From Platanthera guangdongensis (Eukaryota; Streptophyta; Magnoliopsida; Asparagales; Orchidaceae): a stretch of 64,000 bases of DNA. The notes beneath the pieces were generated by a model, which was given only the letters and a program-made list of their open reading frames with translations, made no database searches and had not been told where the DNA came from. The stretch spans positions 71,083,628-71,147,627 of the forward strand of contig CM077164.1 in assembly GCA_039583875.1 (NCBI GenBank), read 5' to 3'. This document shows positions 1 through 9,739 of the stretch, in pieces. The position numbers were made by a program, and so were the translations under genes. The first letter of the stretch is position 1; each line of letters opens with the position of its first letter.

Positions 1-450
1 TCCAGTCCGCTGGCCACAAGGGCCAGTCCGCACTTACTGGCGGACACTGGATCTAGCCCGCCATACCGGGCGACCTCCAGTTCTGTCCGCCCTGACCGCG
101 GTTCCGCGGCTTCCACTTGCCGCTTCACTAGAGCAAGACCAAGCAACTGCCAAACCGGTCTGCCGAGCTCCAGTTCTTCAGTCCGCTTCATGCCGGACTC
201 CGCGGATAGCATTTCTATCCGCCCGGTTACTTCCTGGGAGTCAACTGCCTGACTGAGGATACACTGCCTGTCGACCGCCGTTTGCTGTCCGCGTAGTTCC
301 GCGCGAACAGGACCGCCCAGGCCGCCACAGAACAAACCGCCTGCAACATCCCTGCCGACCTAGCAGTCCGCCAACCCTGTCGCGTAGTCCCGCCGCGGAT
401 AGGTTTCCCAAGCCTTCCATTCACCCACTTTCACTTCACAGAATTCAACA
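1..450 (-). mobile_element. Truncated copia LTR (same family as the 44742-52198 element)
   Basis: GC-rich and full of the hexamer GTCCGC/GCGGAC, like the LTRs at 44742-46358 and 50582-52198. It ends with a near-identical terminus (cacttcacagaattcaaca, against cacttcacaaatttcaaca there). No PPT follows at 451, so this is a solo or truncated LTR rather than the edge of an internal region. The other end lies outside the window. No gene is supported here. Confidence 0.7.
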
Positions 451-632
451 ATTGCCTGGGGCCGACACACGGGCCGGGCCGAGGCAAAACCCGATTTCCG
501 GGCTTGCACGGTCCGGCTAGGCCCGGGCAAAAGCTCTGGCGGATAGGGCCAGGCAAAGCCGGGCTTTTCCTGCCGTGCATAACAAGACTCTATTAGAGCG
601 GCTTATTAAGAGCTCGTAGGCTAATTGTACAT
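451..632. other. GC-rich spacer, possibly 5' subterminal hAT sequence
   Basis: A short stretch rich in GGGCC/CCCGGG that resembles in composition the GC-rich stretch at 16390-16563 downstream of the hAT transposase. If E1 inserted into the hAT element, this would be its other end, but clear terminal inverted repeats could not be aligned. Confidence 0.3.
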
Positions 633-777
633 TGTTGGGTACATTGGTCAAATGTACCTGATTTGAAGAAGCCTCACCTAACTCAATGATATACATCAGA
701 ATGTATTTGATGTTTGTTTGAGTTACTTGTGCAGGTTAGATATACACTGGACTGAAGCTGAAAATTTCTAAGTCCAT

Positions 778-1655
778 GTGTCGACACCCAGAGGCAAAGT
801 GTCGACACTTGAGAAAGCTTGTGTCGACACCCAGACAATGCAGTGTCGACACTTGGAGTCATTGTGTCGACACCTGGGAAGAAGAGTCGACACCAGTCAG
901 AAAGTGTCGACACTTGGAGCTGTGTCGACACTCAGTGTAGAAGAATGCAGAAAAGCTGTGTCGACACTTAGCAGAAGTGTCGACACCTAGAAGAGCTGAG
1001 TCTACATCAGAAAGTGTCGACACTTGGAGTTGTGTCGACACTCAGCAAAATTCTGCAGAGACTAAGTACAAGTGTCGACACTCAACACAATGTGTCGACA
1101 CTCAATCAGCAGAGTCAAAATATGAAGAATGTGTCGACACTCAACACAATGTGTCGACACACACTCAAAGGAGTCAACACTTGAAGAATGTGTCGACACT
1201 CAGCACAATGTGTCGACACATAACCAGAAGACTCAACACTTGAAGAAAGTGTCGACACAAGGAGCTGTGTCGACACTTAGCAAAGAACAGAAAAGTTGTA
1301 AAATATTCTAAGTACAAGTGTCGACACTAAAGGAATGTGTCGACACTCAGCTGAAGAAACAAGATTGAAGACTTGTGTCGACACCAAGAAGCAGTGTCGA
1401 CACTTGACAGTTTCAACACATGAAGATGTGTCGACACAAAGGAGATGTGTCGACACTTAGAAGAATACAGATAAAGAATGAAGTACAAGTACTTGTGTCG
1501 ACACTCAATTTCAGTGTCGACACATGCAGAAGAAACTGTGTCGAGACATACAAGGAATTGTGTCGACACCTTGTAGACTTGTGTCGACACTTACACAACA
1601 TGTGTCGACACTTGGTCTATAAGTGTCGACACTTAAGAACAGAAAGTCTCGACAC
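778..1655. repeat. Array of GTGTCGACAC palindromes in E1 U3
   Basis: The perfect 10-bp palindrome GTGTCGACAC (containing a SalI site) occurs about 30 times in 880 bp, plus degenerate copies such as GTGTCGAGAC and GTCTCGACAC. Successive copies start near 778, 799, 821, 843, 864, 904, 922 and 958, so spacing is mostly 19-23 bp or about twice that, close to two helical turns. Small ORFs through this array on both strands are by-products of the repeat. Confidence 0.95.
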
Positions 1656-1788
1656 TAACTGACAGTTAGAGAATTTCAAGAAGTGACTGGTTGACATGAC
1701 AGCTGCCAATCCAGCCGGTCTACAGCAACTGTCAGAGAAGTCAAAAGTCTGTTATAAACCGGATCAGCCGGTTACCATGAAGGAAGCC

Positions 1789-1796
1789 TATAAATA
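1789..1796 (+). promoter_or_regulatory. TATA box of E1 5' LTR
   Basis: TATAAATA within gcctataaataggc lies about 130 bp downstream of the palindrome array and is the expected core promoter for the genomic RNA. The same sequence is at 12792-12799 in the right LTR. Confidence 0.8.
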
Positions 1797-2239
1797 GGCA
1801 CCCACAGTTTACAGAAAAGTGGTGAAGTGGTTAAGTTGTTCACAATCATTACTTGTTGTGAGAATAATTGAAGTGGTTGATCAGATTAAATCAAGAAGTG
1901 ATACATAGAGGATCAACACAAGAAGATCAGGCAGTCCAACTGCAGATCTAAGTAGTTGGAGAGAGAGAGCTCCAACCAAGGATTCAGTCTTTGGAACTAA
2001 GGCTGAGAAGAAGAATTCAGAGTCATCTGGATTTCAAGAAGCAGAGATCAAGGATCAACTGCAGAAGATTCAGACTAATTCAGTTCTACTCAAGAAGCTT
2101 TGAAGAAAGCTAAGTCAGTTTGGATCAAGCTGAGTTCTTCCAAGAACTCTTCAAGAAACTCTCAACTCCTCTCATTCTTTCTGAGTTGTAGAGTTAGCAT
2201 TTGTAATTTCTATTTTAAACTTGTAAGATCCATTGGATC

Positions 2240-2425
2240 TGAGTGATTGTAAGCCTATTTTATAAAGGCTGAGGGTAGGGCTTGGTGCCTGAGTGTAGGA
2301 GTTGAAGAACTCTGAGTGTAGGCCTTTAATTGGCTGAGTGTAAGCCTTGACTGGCTGAGTGTAGGCCTGGGTGGCTGAGTGTAGGCCTTTTGGCTGAGTG
2401 TAAGGCTTTGGGCCTGAGGTAGGAA
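2240..2425 (+). repeat. Tandem GAGTGTAGGCC-type repeats in E1 R/U5
   Basis: Six to eight imperfect units of roughly 20-30 bp, each containing ctgagtgtaggcct or a variant, lie in the transcribed part of the LTR. The same array is in the right LTR (about 13245-13430). Confidence 0.8.
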
Positions 2426-2708
2426 CCTTGTTGGGTTCTGAGCTAGTGGAGAAGTTTGGCCGAATCTAGTACACTGCTAGATAGGCGAAGGGGGAAAGTG
2501 GATGTACCCAAAGATTGGGGAACCACTATAAAATTAGTGTGTCTTCTGTGCTGTGCTGTGCTGTGTATTGACTGTTAATTTCTGTATTTGCTGTTAGCTG
2601 TAGTAATCTGTGAAAAAACTGTTGTGCTGCCAAACAAAAGTCAAAAAGGTTTAGGTCACCTATTCACCCCCCCCCCCCTCTAGGTGTTTAGGTACCATAT
2701 CTTTCAAG

Positions 2709-2719
2709 TGGTATCAGAG
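2709..2719 (+). promoter_or_regulatory. E1 primer-binding site (initiator tRNA-Met type)
   Basis: TGGTATCAGAG begins two bases after the LTR end. This is the standard copia PBS, complementary to the 3' end of plant initiator tRNA-Met. Confidence 0.9.
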
Positions 2720-2818
2720 GGAGGTTCCTCAAAATCAGGACTAACTGTCTGAGGAGATCCAGTTTGGCAGATTCAGTATAAGTCAGGAAACAGAAACAGT
2801 TTCAAGAAAATCAAGAAC

Positions 2819-4858
2819 ATGGGTTCTTCAGAGAATCATAAGGAGTTGGGTTCAATGAAACTACCTATATGCAGAAAAGAGATCTTTGGGATCTGGAAAG
2901 AGAGGGTTAGGCTTTTTATGGAAGCCTCTGACCCTAGGATATACATCACAGTCAAAGAAGGGCCATATGTGCCCATGAAGATTTCAGTATTGGATGCAAA
3001 TCAGAGGACTCCAAAGGATTTCTCTGAAATGACCAAGGATGAGATTGTCCTAGCAACCATGGACAAAAGAGCACAGAATATAATAGTTAGTGCAATTGAT
3101 GATGCCACCTTCCAGAACCTTATTCACTGTAAAACTGCAAAAGAAATGTGGGACACCCTCATTGTCTATATGGAAGGTTCTGAAGAAGTAAGGCAAGATA
3201 GGAAGTCCTTGCTTAATCAAGAATATGAGAGCTTTAGGCAAGGAAGAGGAGATAGCATCACTGAATGCTACAAGAAATTTTATAGAATTGTAAATGAACT
3301 CATGTCATATGGAAGAGAGTTCACAAACTATGAGTTGAATGATAAATTCTTAAGGTCCCTCACCAAAGACTGGGACACCAAGATCTGTGCCATCAGAGAA
3401 ATGGCAAAGTTGGGAGAAATTCCTCCTCCCACACTTTTTGGCAAGTTGTTATCTTATGAGATGCAATTGTCAGTGAGAAAAGAAGAAGAAAAGTCAACAA
3501 GGACTGAATACAGGGAAAAGACTGTTGCCTTTAAGTCAGATGTACCCAGAAAGAGCAGGACCAAGTCATCAACTCCTCCTCCTGAGGTAGTTGAATCAGA
3601 ATCTGAAGAGTCAGAAAGTACAAAATCTACAAGCAGTGAAAGTGATGAAGACTTTGCTGCATTCACCAGACATTTTCAGAAGTTCCTTAAGAAGAAACAG
3701 TGGAGGTCTAGACCTTCATCTTCCAAAGGGAAAGAGGTTCAGTATCAGGAAAAGAAGCCTTCAAAGAAGGACAAGAAAAGGACCAAGACTAGTAAGGCAA
3801 CTGGATCCAAGATAATTTGTTACTGCTGCAATAGACAGGGCCATGTTATTGCAGACTGTCCTGAAAGAAGGAAAGAATCCAGTGACAAAAAGAAAACACA
3901 CTTCAAAGGAAAGAAGGAGAAGTCCTTTGTTGCAAAGAATGAGAAGACTCTTTCAGATATGTCTTCTTCAGACACTGAGACAGATGCTGAAGCCTATATT
4001 GGGCTATTTGCTGAAGAAGAAGAAGAGTTTATGCAGATCATGGAATCTATCTATGAGCAAGAAGACTGTCAAAGCCAAGGACTGATGGCTTTGACTGAAA
4101 GTACCAAAAACCTGGAGCAGCCAGGACCCAGTCAGGTACAAGGTTTAACTCAAAGTTCTGATTCCAGTTCTAGTTCAGAGTCAGATTATTCTTCATCAAG
4201 TGATGAGAATATATCTGAGTCTGAGGGAGATATTCATCAACTCCTAGATGAATATCAAGTACTATTGCAAGCCTATAAGAAAAGCAAGACCCTAGCCAAA
4301 AATTTGGCCAAGGAAATTGCTGATCTCAAGGCAGCTGCAATAGATTATGAGAAGAATTATGATCAAAAACTGAATGAAGTGGCCAGGCTGAAACACATTA
4401 CTGTGATTCAGATGGGTACTATTACATTTAAGAATGATCAAATTAAGAAACTGGAGATTAATCTTCAGAAGGAGAAAGAGCTAGCAGCTAGGTTTTCAAA
4501 ACCTAAATCAGTGCTACCCTTGATTGATGATTTTGTTCATCATAAAGGAAAGACTGGACTGGGTTTTGTTAATCCAGCTAGGACTGTTCAGAATCAGTCC
4601 AAGTCCAAGGGCAAAGCCCCAACATTCACTAAGACTGCTGTAGTTAAGACAGCCAAGTCTGTACCTAAGCAAAGGTACAACAAATTTGAATGTTGGTGCT
4701 GTGGCAAGGTTGGCCACTTTGCTTTGGATTGTTGGCACAATGCCAGTGCCAAGTTAGTAGCAAGTTACCTGTTGGAAAGCCAGCAGGTAGCTTATGTCAA
4801 GTTGCAAACTAACAATCACCAAGGACCCAAGTTTACTTTGGGTTCTAAGGTTCATTAA
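2819..4858 (+). CDS. gag: E1 Gag (capsid-nucleocapsid) polyprotein
   Basis: This 679-residue Gag forms the virus-like particle and binds genomic RNA in the cytoplasm. The N-terminal 220 residues form a copia gag (UBN2-like) domain. Acidic Ser/Glu-rich linkers follow. There are two CCHC zinc knuckles, near residue 335 (CYCCNRQGHVIADC) and near residue 625 (CWCCGKVGHFALDC). A likely coiled coil runs at about 474-560. The ATG is the first after the PBS, about 100 bp downstream. The frame is open to TAA at 4856-4858, and pol continues in the same frame beyond it. The length and two knuckles fit Sirevirus Gag, which is longer than typical copia Gag. Confidence 0.93.
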   Translation: MGSSENHKELGSMKLPICRKEIFGIWKERVRLFMEASDPRIYITVKEGPYVPMKISVLDANQRTPKDFSEMTKDEIVLATMDKRAQNIIVSAIDDATFQNLIHCKTAKEMWDTLIVYMEGSEEVRQDRKSLLNQEYESFRQGRGDSITECYKKFYRIVNELMSYGREFTNYELNDKFLRSLTKDWDTKICAIREMAKLGEIPPPTLFGKLLSYEMQLSVRKEEEKSTRTEYREKTVAFKSDVPRKSRTKSSTPPPEVVESESEESESTKSTSSESDEDFAAFTRHFQKFLKKKQWRSRPSSSKGKEVQYQEKKPSKKDKKRTKTSKATGSKIICYCCNRQGHVIADCPERRKESSDKKKTHFKGKKEKSFVAKNEKTLSDMSSSDTETDAEAYIGLFAEEEEEFMQIMESIYEQEDCQSQGLMALTESTKNLEQPGPSQVQGLTQSSDSSSSSESDYSSSSDENISESEGDIHQLLDEYQVLLQAYKKSKTLAKNLAKEIADLKAAAIDYEKNYDQKLNEVARLKHITVIQMGTITFKNDQIKKLEINLQKEKELAARFSKPKSVLPLIDDFVHHKGKTGLGFVNPARTVQNQSKSKGKAPTFTKTAVVKTAKSVPKQRYNKFECWCCGKVGHFALDCWHNASAKLVASYLLESQQVAYVKLQTNNHQGPKFTLGSKVH

Positions 4859-4870
4859 TTTGTTTTGCAG
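4856..4870 (+). promoter_or_regulatory. E1 gag/pol junction: in-frame TAA followed by a 3' splice-site-like tract
   Basis: Gag ends in TAA, then tttgttttgcag, then pol in the same frame. Pol has no ATG before its protease motif. The T-rich tract ending in GCAG, with TTAAT upstream, resembles a plant 3' splice site. The same layout occurs at 32382-32400 (E2) and 63511-63526 (E3). Either stop-codon readthrough or splicing could produce Pol. Confidence 0.6.
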
Positions 4871-7800
4871 GAGAATCCAAGTGGCCATACCCCTACATGG
4901 TACTTGGATAGTGGATGTTCCAGACACATGACTGGAACTAGGGGACTACTGAAGGACTACATCCCAATCAAAAATGGTCCAAAGGTGACCTTTGGTGGTT
5001 CTGAAAAAGGAATCATCAAAGGGTTTGGTAACATTTCTTCTAACCTTGTTACCATTACTCAAGTGGCTTATGTTAAAGGGTTGAAACACAACCTCATTAG
5101 TATAAGTCAATTAAGTGATGTAGGGTATGACATCTCATTTGTTAAAAATGGTTGTCATATCAAGAGGTCAAGTGATCAAAAGATCATTTTGACAGGTTAT
5201 AGGAAGAGAAATGTCTATTGTTTAGACATTATGGTTGAGAACAATAGTTCTCCAGTTTGTCTTGTAGCTGATGAGACAGTCTCTCAATGTGTCAAGTGGC
5301 ACAAGAGGCTTGCTCATCTTAATTACAAGACTATTGGCAAACTCTTTAGTAAAGAGTTAGTGAGGAATGGTCCTCAAGTTAAGTGTGTCAAAGATGGCAT
5401 TTGCTCAGCTTGTCAAAAGGGCAAGCAGACTAAATCCACCTTTAGAAGCATTGACAACAAGGATGCTGTGAGGTGTTTATACCTCTTGCATATGGATCTA
5501 TTTGGTCCAATGCCAGTTCACAGCTTAGGTAGGAAGGTCTACACCTTTGTAGTTGTTGATGACTACTCAAGGTTTTCCTGGGTGTTCTTCTTAAAGCAGA
5601 AATCTGAAACACCTAGTGTCTTCCACAGTTTTGTTAAGCAAATTCAGAATGAATTGAACTGTACAGTGGTCAAAATTAGAAGTGACCATGGTACAGAGTT
5701 TCAATCTGAAAGCATGACAAAATTATGTGAAGACTATGGGATATTTCAAGAATTCTCTTCACCTAGAACACCTCAGCAAAATGGCATTGCTGAAAGGAAA
5801 AATAGAACCTTGATAGAGGCTGGTAGAACCCTATTAAGTGATTCATCACTGCCAGAATATTTCTGGGCTGAAGCAGTAAACACTGCATGCCATGTGATAA
5901 ATAGGGCTACCATCACTAAAAGGTTAAACAAGACCCCCTATGAAGTAGTGAAAGGCAGGAAACCAAATCTATCCTATTTCAGGATTTTTGGTTGTAAATG
6001 CTTCATACTTAACAATGGGAAGTCTTACTTAACTAAGTTTGCTGCCAAATCCCAAGAGGGAGTGTTTGTTGGGTACAGCAGTAATAGTAAGGCTTATAGA
6101 GTCTACAACTTGACTACACAAGTTGTAGAGGAGTCTGTGCATGTAGTTTTTGATGAGACACTTCTTATTAACAATGAGTTGTCTAGTAGTGTGTGCAGCC
6201 CCACAGGTCTTTCTAAGAAGATGGACAAGCTAACCATGGAAGATGTACCTGCTGCAAGACAGCAAGTAGAAGAAGATGGCTTATGTCCAGGGGGAGAACT
6301 ACATGTACCAGGAGCTGAAGAAGTTCAAGGAACTCAGCATGATGAAGATGCTGAAGAAGTACAACCAGAAGTAAGGATGCCTCCAGCCAACAGGCATCTA
6401 AGAGATCATCCAGTGGAGCTGATCATTGGAGATCCAAGACAAGGTGTTCAGACAAGGAGCAGAAATCAGAATGCTGCAGTATATTCAAGTTTTCTGTCTC
6501 AAATAGAACCAAAGAAATTTGAAGAAGCAATACAAGATCCACAGTGGACTGAAGCTATGCAGGAAGAGCTAAACCAGTTCAAGAGGTGCAAGGTTTGGGA
6601 CTTAGTTCCTAAGCCTAAAGATCACAATGTGATAGGAACAAAGTGGATCTACAGAAACAAGTTAGATGAACAAGGAGTCATCATTAAGAATAAGGCAAGA
6701 CTGGTTGCAAAAGGATATAGGCAAGAAGAAGGTATTGATTTTGATCAAACCTTTGCTCCAGTAGCCAGACTGGAAGCCATCAGGATGTTCTTGGCCTATG
6801 CAACCTACCAAGGATTCAAAGTATACCAAATGGATGTGAAGTCAGCATTCCTTAATGGTAATTTAAAAGAAGAAGTATATGTGGAGCAGCCTTCAGGTTT
6901 TGTTGATCCTACTCTTCCACATTATGTCTATAGACTTAGGAAAGCATTGTATGGGTTAAAGCAAGCTCCTAGAGCTTGGTATGAAACCCTATCTAGTTTC
7001 CTCATTGAGAACAAGTTCACAAGGGGGAAAATAGATAAGACTCTATTCCTTAGGGAATCTAGAGGCAAAGTAATACTTGTCCAAATATATGTAGATGACA
7101 TTATATTTGGGTCTACTGAAAGTAGCCTTTGCAAAAAGTTTGCAAAGCTTATGCAAAGTCAATTTGAAATGAGTAGTATGGGAGAACTGAAGTTTTTCTT
7201 GGGTCTCCAAGTTAAACAGACTGAAAGTGGTCTATCCATATGTCAGTCTAAGTTCACCCTAGAACTCATAAGGAAATATGGTATGGATTCCTCCAGTACC
7301 ATGAAGACTCCTATGGGGTCAAGTATGTCTCTAAGCAAGGATGATGCAGGGAAACCTGTAGATGAAACCTTGTATAGAGGGATAGTTGGCTCCCTACTAT
7401 ACTTGACTGCAAGTAGGCCTGACATTATGTATGCTACATGTGTTTGTGCCAGGTATCAAGCCTGCCCTAAAGAGTCTCACTTGACTGCAGTCAAGAGAAT
7501 CTTGAGATATCTAAAGGGCACACCTTATCTAGGCCTCTGGTACCCTAGGAATGGAGATTTTGATCTAACAGGTTATTCAGATGCAGACTTTGCAGGATGC
7601 AAAGAAGATAGAAAGAGCACTACTGGATCCTGTCAATTCCTAGGTGGAAGACTCATTTCATGGAGTAGTAAGAAGCAAACCAGTGTGGCCATCTCCACAG
7701 CTGAGTCAGAATATGTAGCTGCAGGAAGTTGCTGTGCTCAACTTCTGTGGATTCAACATCAGCTAGAAGACTATGGATGTCAGGTAAGTAGAACTCCACT

Positions 7801-8032
7801 TTATTGTGATTCTACAAGTGCTATTTCCATAGCTAATAACCCTGTATCACATAGTAGAACTAAACATATTGAGATAAAATATCACTTTCTTAGGGAGCAT
7901 GTAGAAAGAAATGATATTGCACTTGAATATGTTAAAACAGATAATCAGATAGCTGATATGTTTACTAAGCCCTTAGAAGAAGCTAAGTTTAATAGGTTCA
8001 AAATTGAACTAGGTATGATAAACTTAGACTAA
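4865..8032 (+). CDS. pol: E1 Pol polyprotein (protease, integrase, RT, RNase H)
   Basis: About 1055 residues, fully open. Aspartic protease motif [12 protein letters not shown] lies near residues 14-25. The gag-pre-integrase HHCC region has WHKRLAHL near 144 and CSACQKGK near 180. The integrase core has HMDLFGP, a second Asp in RSDHGTEF and the [12 protein letters not shown] glutamate region. RT contains the copia hallmarks [22 protein letters not shown] and [11 protein letters not shown], with catalytic YVDD near 741-744. RNase H ends with [11 protein letters not shown] and ADMFTKPL. It cleaves, reverse-transcribes and integrates the element. The first codon shown is TTG; true expression is probably as a Gag-Pol product or from a spliced RNA. 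Confidence 0.95.
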   Translation: MQENPSGHTPTWYLDSGCSRHMTGTRGLLKDYIPIKNGPKVTFGGSEKGIIKGFGNISSNLVTITQVAYVKGLKHNLISISQLSDVGYDISFVKNGCHIKRSSDQKIILTGYRKRNVYCLDIMVENNSSPVCLVADETVSQCVKWHKRLAHLNYKTIGKLFSKELVRNGPQVKCVKDGICSACQKGKQTKSTFRSIDNKDAVRCLYLLHMDLFGPMPVHSLGRKVYTFVVVDDYSRFSWVFFLKQKSETPSVFHSFVKQIQNELNCTVVKIRSDHGTEFQSESMTKLCEDYGIFQEFSSPRTPQQNGIAERKNRTLIEAGRTLLSDSSLPEYFWAEAVNTACHVINRATITKRLNKTPYEVVKGRKPNLSYFRIFGCKCFILNNGKSYLTKFAAKSQEGVFVGYSSNSKAYRVYNLTTQVVEESVHVVFDETLLINNELSSSVCSPTGLSKKMDKLTMEDVPAARQQVEEDGLCPGGELHVPGAEEVQGTQHDEDAEEVQPEVRMPPANRHLRDHPVELIIGDPRQGVQTRSRNQNAAVYSSFLSQIEPKKFEEAIQDPQWTEAMQEELNQFKRCKVWDLVPKPKDHNVIGTKWIYRNKLDEQGVIIKNKARLVAKGYRQEEGIDFDQTFAPVARLEAIRMFLAYATYQGFKVYQMDVKSAFLNGNLKEEVYVEQPSGFVDPTLPHYVYRLRKALYGLKQAPRAWYETLSSFLIENKFTRGKIDKTLFLRESRGKVILVQIYVDDIIFGSTESSLCKKFAKLMQSQFEMSSMGELKFFLGLQVKQTESGLSICQSKFTLELIRKYGMDSSSTMKTPMGSSMSLSKDDAGKPVDETLYRGIVGSLLYLTASRPDIMYATCVCARYQACPKESHLTAVKRILRYLKGTPYLGLWYPRNGDFDLTGYSDADFAGCKEDRKSTTGSCQFLGGRLISWSSKKQTSVAISTAESEYVAAGSCCAQLLWIQHQLEDYGCQVSRTPLYCDSTSAISIANNPVSHSRTKHIEIKYHFLREHVERNDIALEYVKTDNQIADMFTKPLEEAKFNRFKIELGMINLD

Positions 8033-8064
8033 GTATACAGAACAAAAATTGGCTAAGTAAAAAG

Positions 8065-8394
8065 GTGTCGACACATAGACAAGTCTATGTCGACACAGAA
8101 TAGTAAGTGTCGACACTTCAGGAAAATGGTGTCGACACATCTAGGAAGTTAGTGTCGACACTTCAGAATGTTAGTGTCGACACATGTCGAGTAGGTGTCG
8201 ACACATCCAATAAAGTGTCGACACTTAAGTTTTACTCAGAATTTTTCTAAGTAAAGTCTCGACACATGTCGAGTATAGTGGTGTCGACACTTAACCAAGT
8301 GTCGACACATAAAATCTGTTGACTAAATTTGTGTCGACACATGAGTGTCGAGACATTATAAGTCAGTGTCGACACTTATTGACAGTGTCGACAC
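8065..8394. repeat. Internal GTGTCGACAC array between E1 pol and third ORF
   Basis: About a dozen perfect GTGTCGACAC copies plus variants such as GTCTCGACAC occupy the intergenic region just after pol. They are the same motif as the E1 U3 array but do not look like a simple copy of it, because the spacer sequences differ. Confidence 0.9.
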
Positions 8395-8439
8395 ATCATT
8401 AGAAATTCATCCCGCCTGTTCGTCTTCAAACAAGAAAGG

Positions 8440-8447
8440 TATAAATA
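8440..8447 (+). promoter_or_regulatory. Candidate internal promoter TATA box upstream of E1 third ORF
   Basis: TATAAATA in ggtataaataggg lies about 46 bp after the internal palindrome array and 106 bp before the ATG at 8546. It closely resembles the LTR TATA context (cctataaataggc). The arrangement array-TATA-leader-ATG copies the LTR promoter plan. Confidence 0.55.
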
Positions 8448-8545
8448 GGGTTCTGTCTTTGATTGTCGACACGCTTTCAAAGTTTCGAGACCTAAACTCT
8501 TGTGTCGACATTTCTCTCATCTCAAGACTAATTCTCAAAACCCTA

Positions 8546-9727
8546 ATGGCTCCCAAGCTGGAAGAGAACGTAAACGAAGGCTATGAGCTTGTGCGAGGCG
8601 CATTTGACGACAGCGACCAAGAAATCAAATCAGTGCTAACCCTAATTGCCAATTCAGGATTGGAGTTCTTGGTTTCAGAACCAACGAAAATATGGAAGAA
8701 GGAAGTCATTGAATTTCTTTCTGGCGCGTCTGTAGATGACTCAGGCTACAGGATTAAGTCAAGGGTGCATGGCACCAAGGTCAAAATTTCACCCAAGTCT
8801 TTAAGAAGGTACTTCAGCTACCTAAAGTTCAAGTGAAGAGGAAGTAACTGCTTCTAAGACCAGGGAAGCTCTTACTTGGTGTGGACTGGATCCAAAGATG
8901 AAGGTGGGATCAGTCTTTAACAGAAAAGGTATGAATAATCAAGGCAAGTTCTTGTCAGAAATAGTGGGCAAGGTAATACTAAGCAAGCCAGGAGGACATG
9001 ACAGGGTGTCTGCCTCCATGTTTGAAGTCATGACCAGAATCATCTTCAATCTGAAAACAGACTGGTCAATGGTGGTTTATGAAAAGTGAAGGAAAGCCTG
9101 AAGAAGCCCAATCTGGGCAGGATACTAAGTCTCTACCTGGCTGGATCAATTCCAGAGGTAATGAGCACTGCTGCAGGAACTAAGATCAATCATATGAGGA
9201 AGATGGACTCAAGAATATTCTCTAGATGGGAAAGGGTGCTGGTGTCAAAGGAATTGACCACCCCTGAAAAGCAAGCTTCTAAGAAAGACTCTCCTCCCAG
9301 GAAGAAGAGGAAGACTGCTGCTGTGCCTCAAGAGTCCTCCAGCAGCTCAGGCAGTGAAGAACATGTGGTCTTCACTCCTGAAAGTCCAGTTGATGTGGCT
9401 GCAGAGAAGACACCTGCTCCTCAGGAGGCAGCTAACATCCAGGGGGAGCTTCCAGGTGTAGCAGAACCATCTACACTGGAGAGTGAACAAGCCACCCTCC
9501 TCATTCAAGAGGTACTTGTTGATCTTAATACTTTGAATTTTTCTAGAACAAATTCTGATTTGTCTGATGACCATCAGCCAACTCAGCAAGCACACCAAGA
9601 ACCAGATGTTGTTCTTCCAGACACATCTGTTGTGATACCTGATAAAGTGGTTGAAGAACCAAGTACATCTCCTGCACAATCTCCACCAGAATATACCATG
9701 GAAGATCTATTTCTGAATTTAGAATAG
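8546..9727 (+). pseudogene. E1 third ORF, N-terminal part (env-position protein), broken
   Basis: ATG at 8546 opens a reading frame beginning MAPKLEENVNEGYEL. It is cut after 96 codons at 8836, continues in another frame (8837-9089), then returns to the first frame (9086-9727) and meets TAG at 9725-9727. The fragment containing KFLSEIVGKVILSK and LGRILSLYLAGS matches KFLADVVGKVLLGK and FGRILGIFLQEK in the E2 third ORF, so this is a conserved domain, resembling what plant annotations call putative plant transposon protein. No signal peptide or membrane segment is visible, so env-like describes position only. Function unknown. Confidence 0.7.
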
Positions 9728-9739
9728 GATGATTTTGAT

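Larger units (their letters stand above)
633..2706 (+). repeat. E1 left (5') LTR
   Basis: It begins TGTTGGGTACATTGG and ends CATATCTTTCA, immediately before the PBS. U3 carries the GTGTCGACAC array and a TATA box at 1789. R/U5 carries tandem GAGTGTAGGCC-type repeats and ends in a poly-C tract (about 2667-2678). It matches 11636-13710 throughout. Confidence 0.95.

Noticed and set aside
778..1655. CRISPR-like regular repeats
   Set aside because: Repeats are only 10 bp, spacers vary in length, no cas genes, plant LTR context.
683..1662. Many small open frames on both strands in the GTGTCGACAC arrays (also 11686-12664, 52773-53274)
   Set aside because: They are rich in VDT/CRH/STQ simply because the palindrome reads that way in different frames. 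No start context or conservation supports them.
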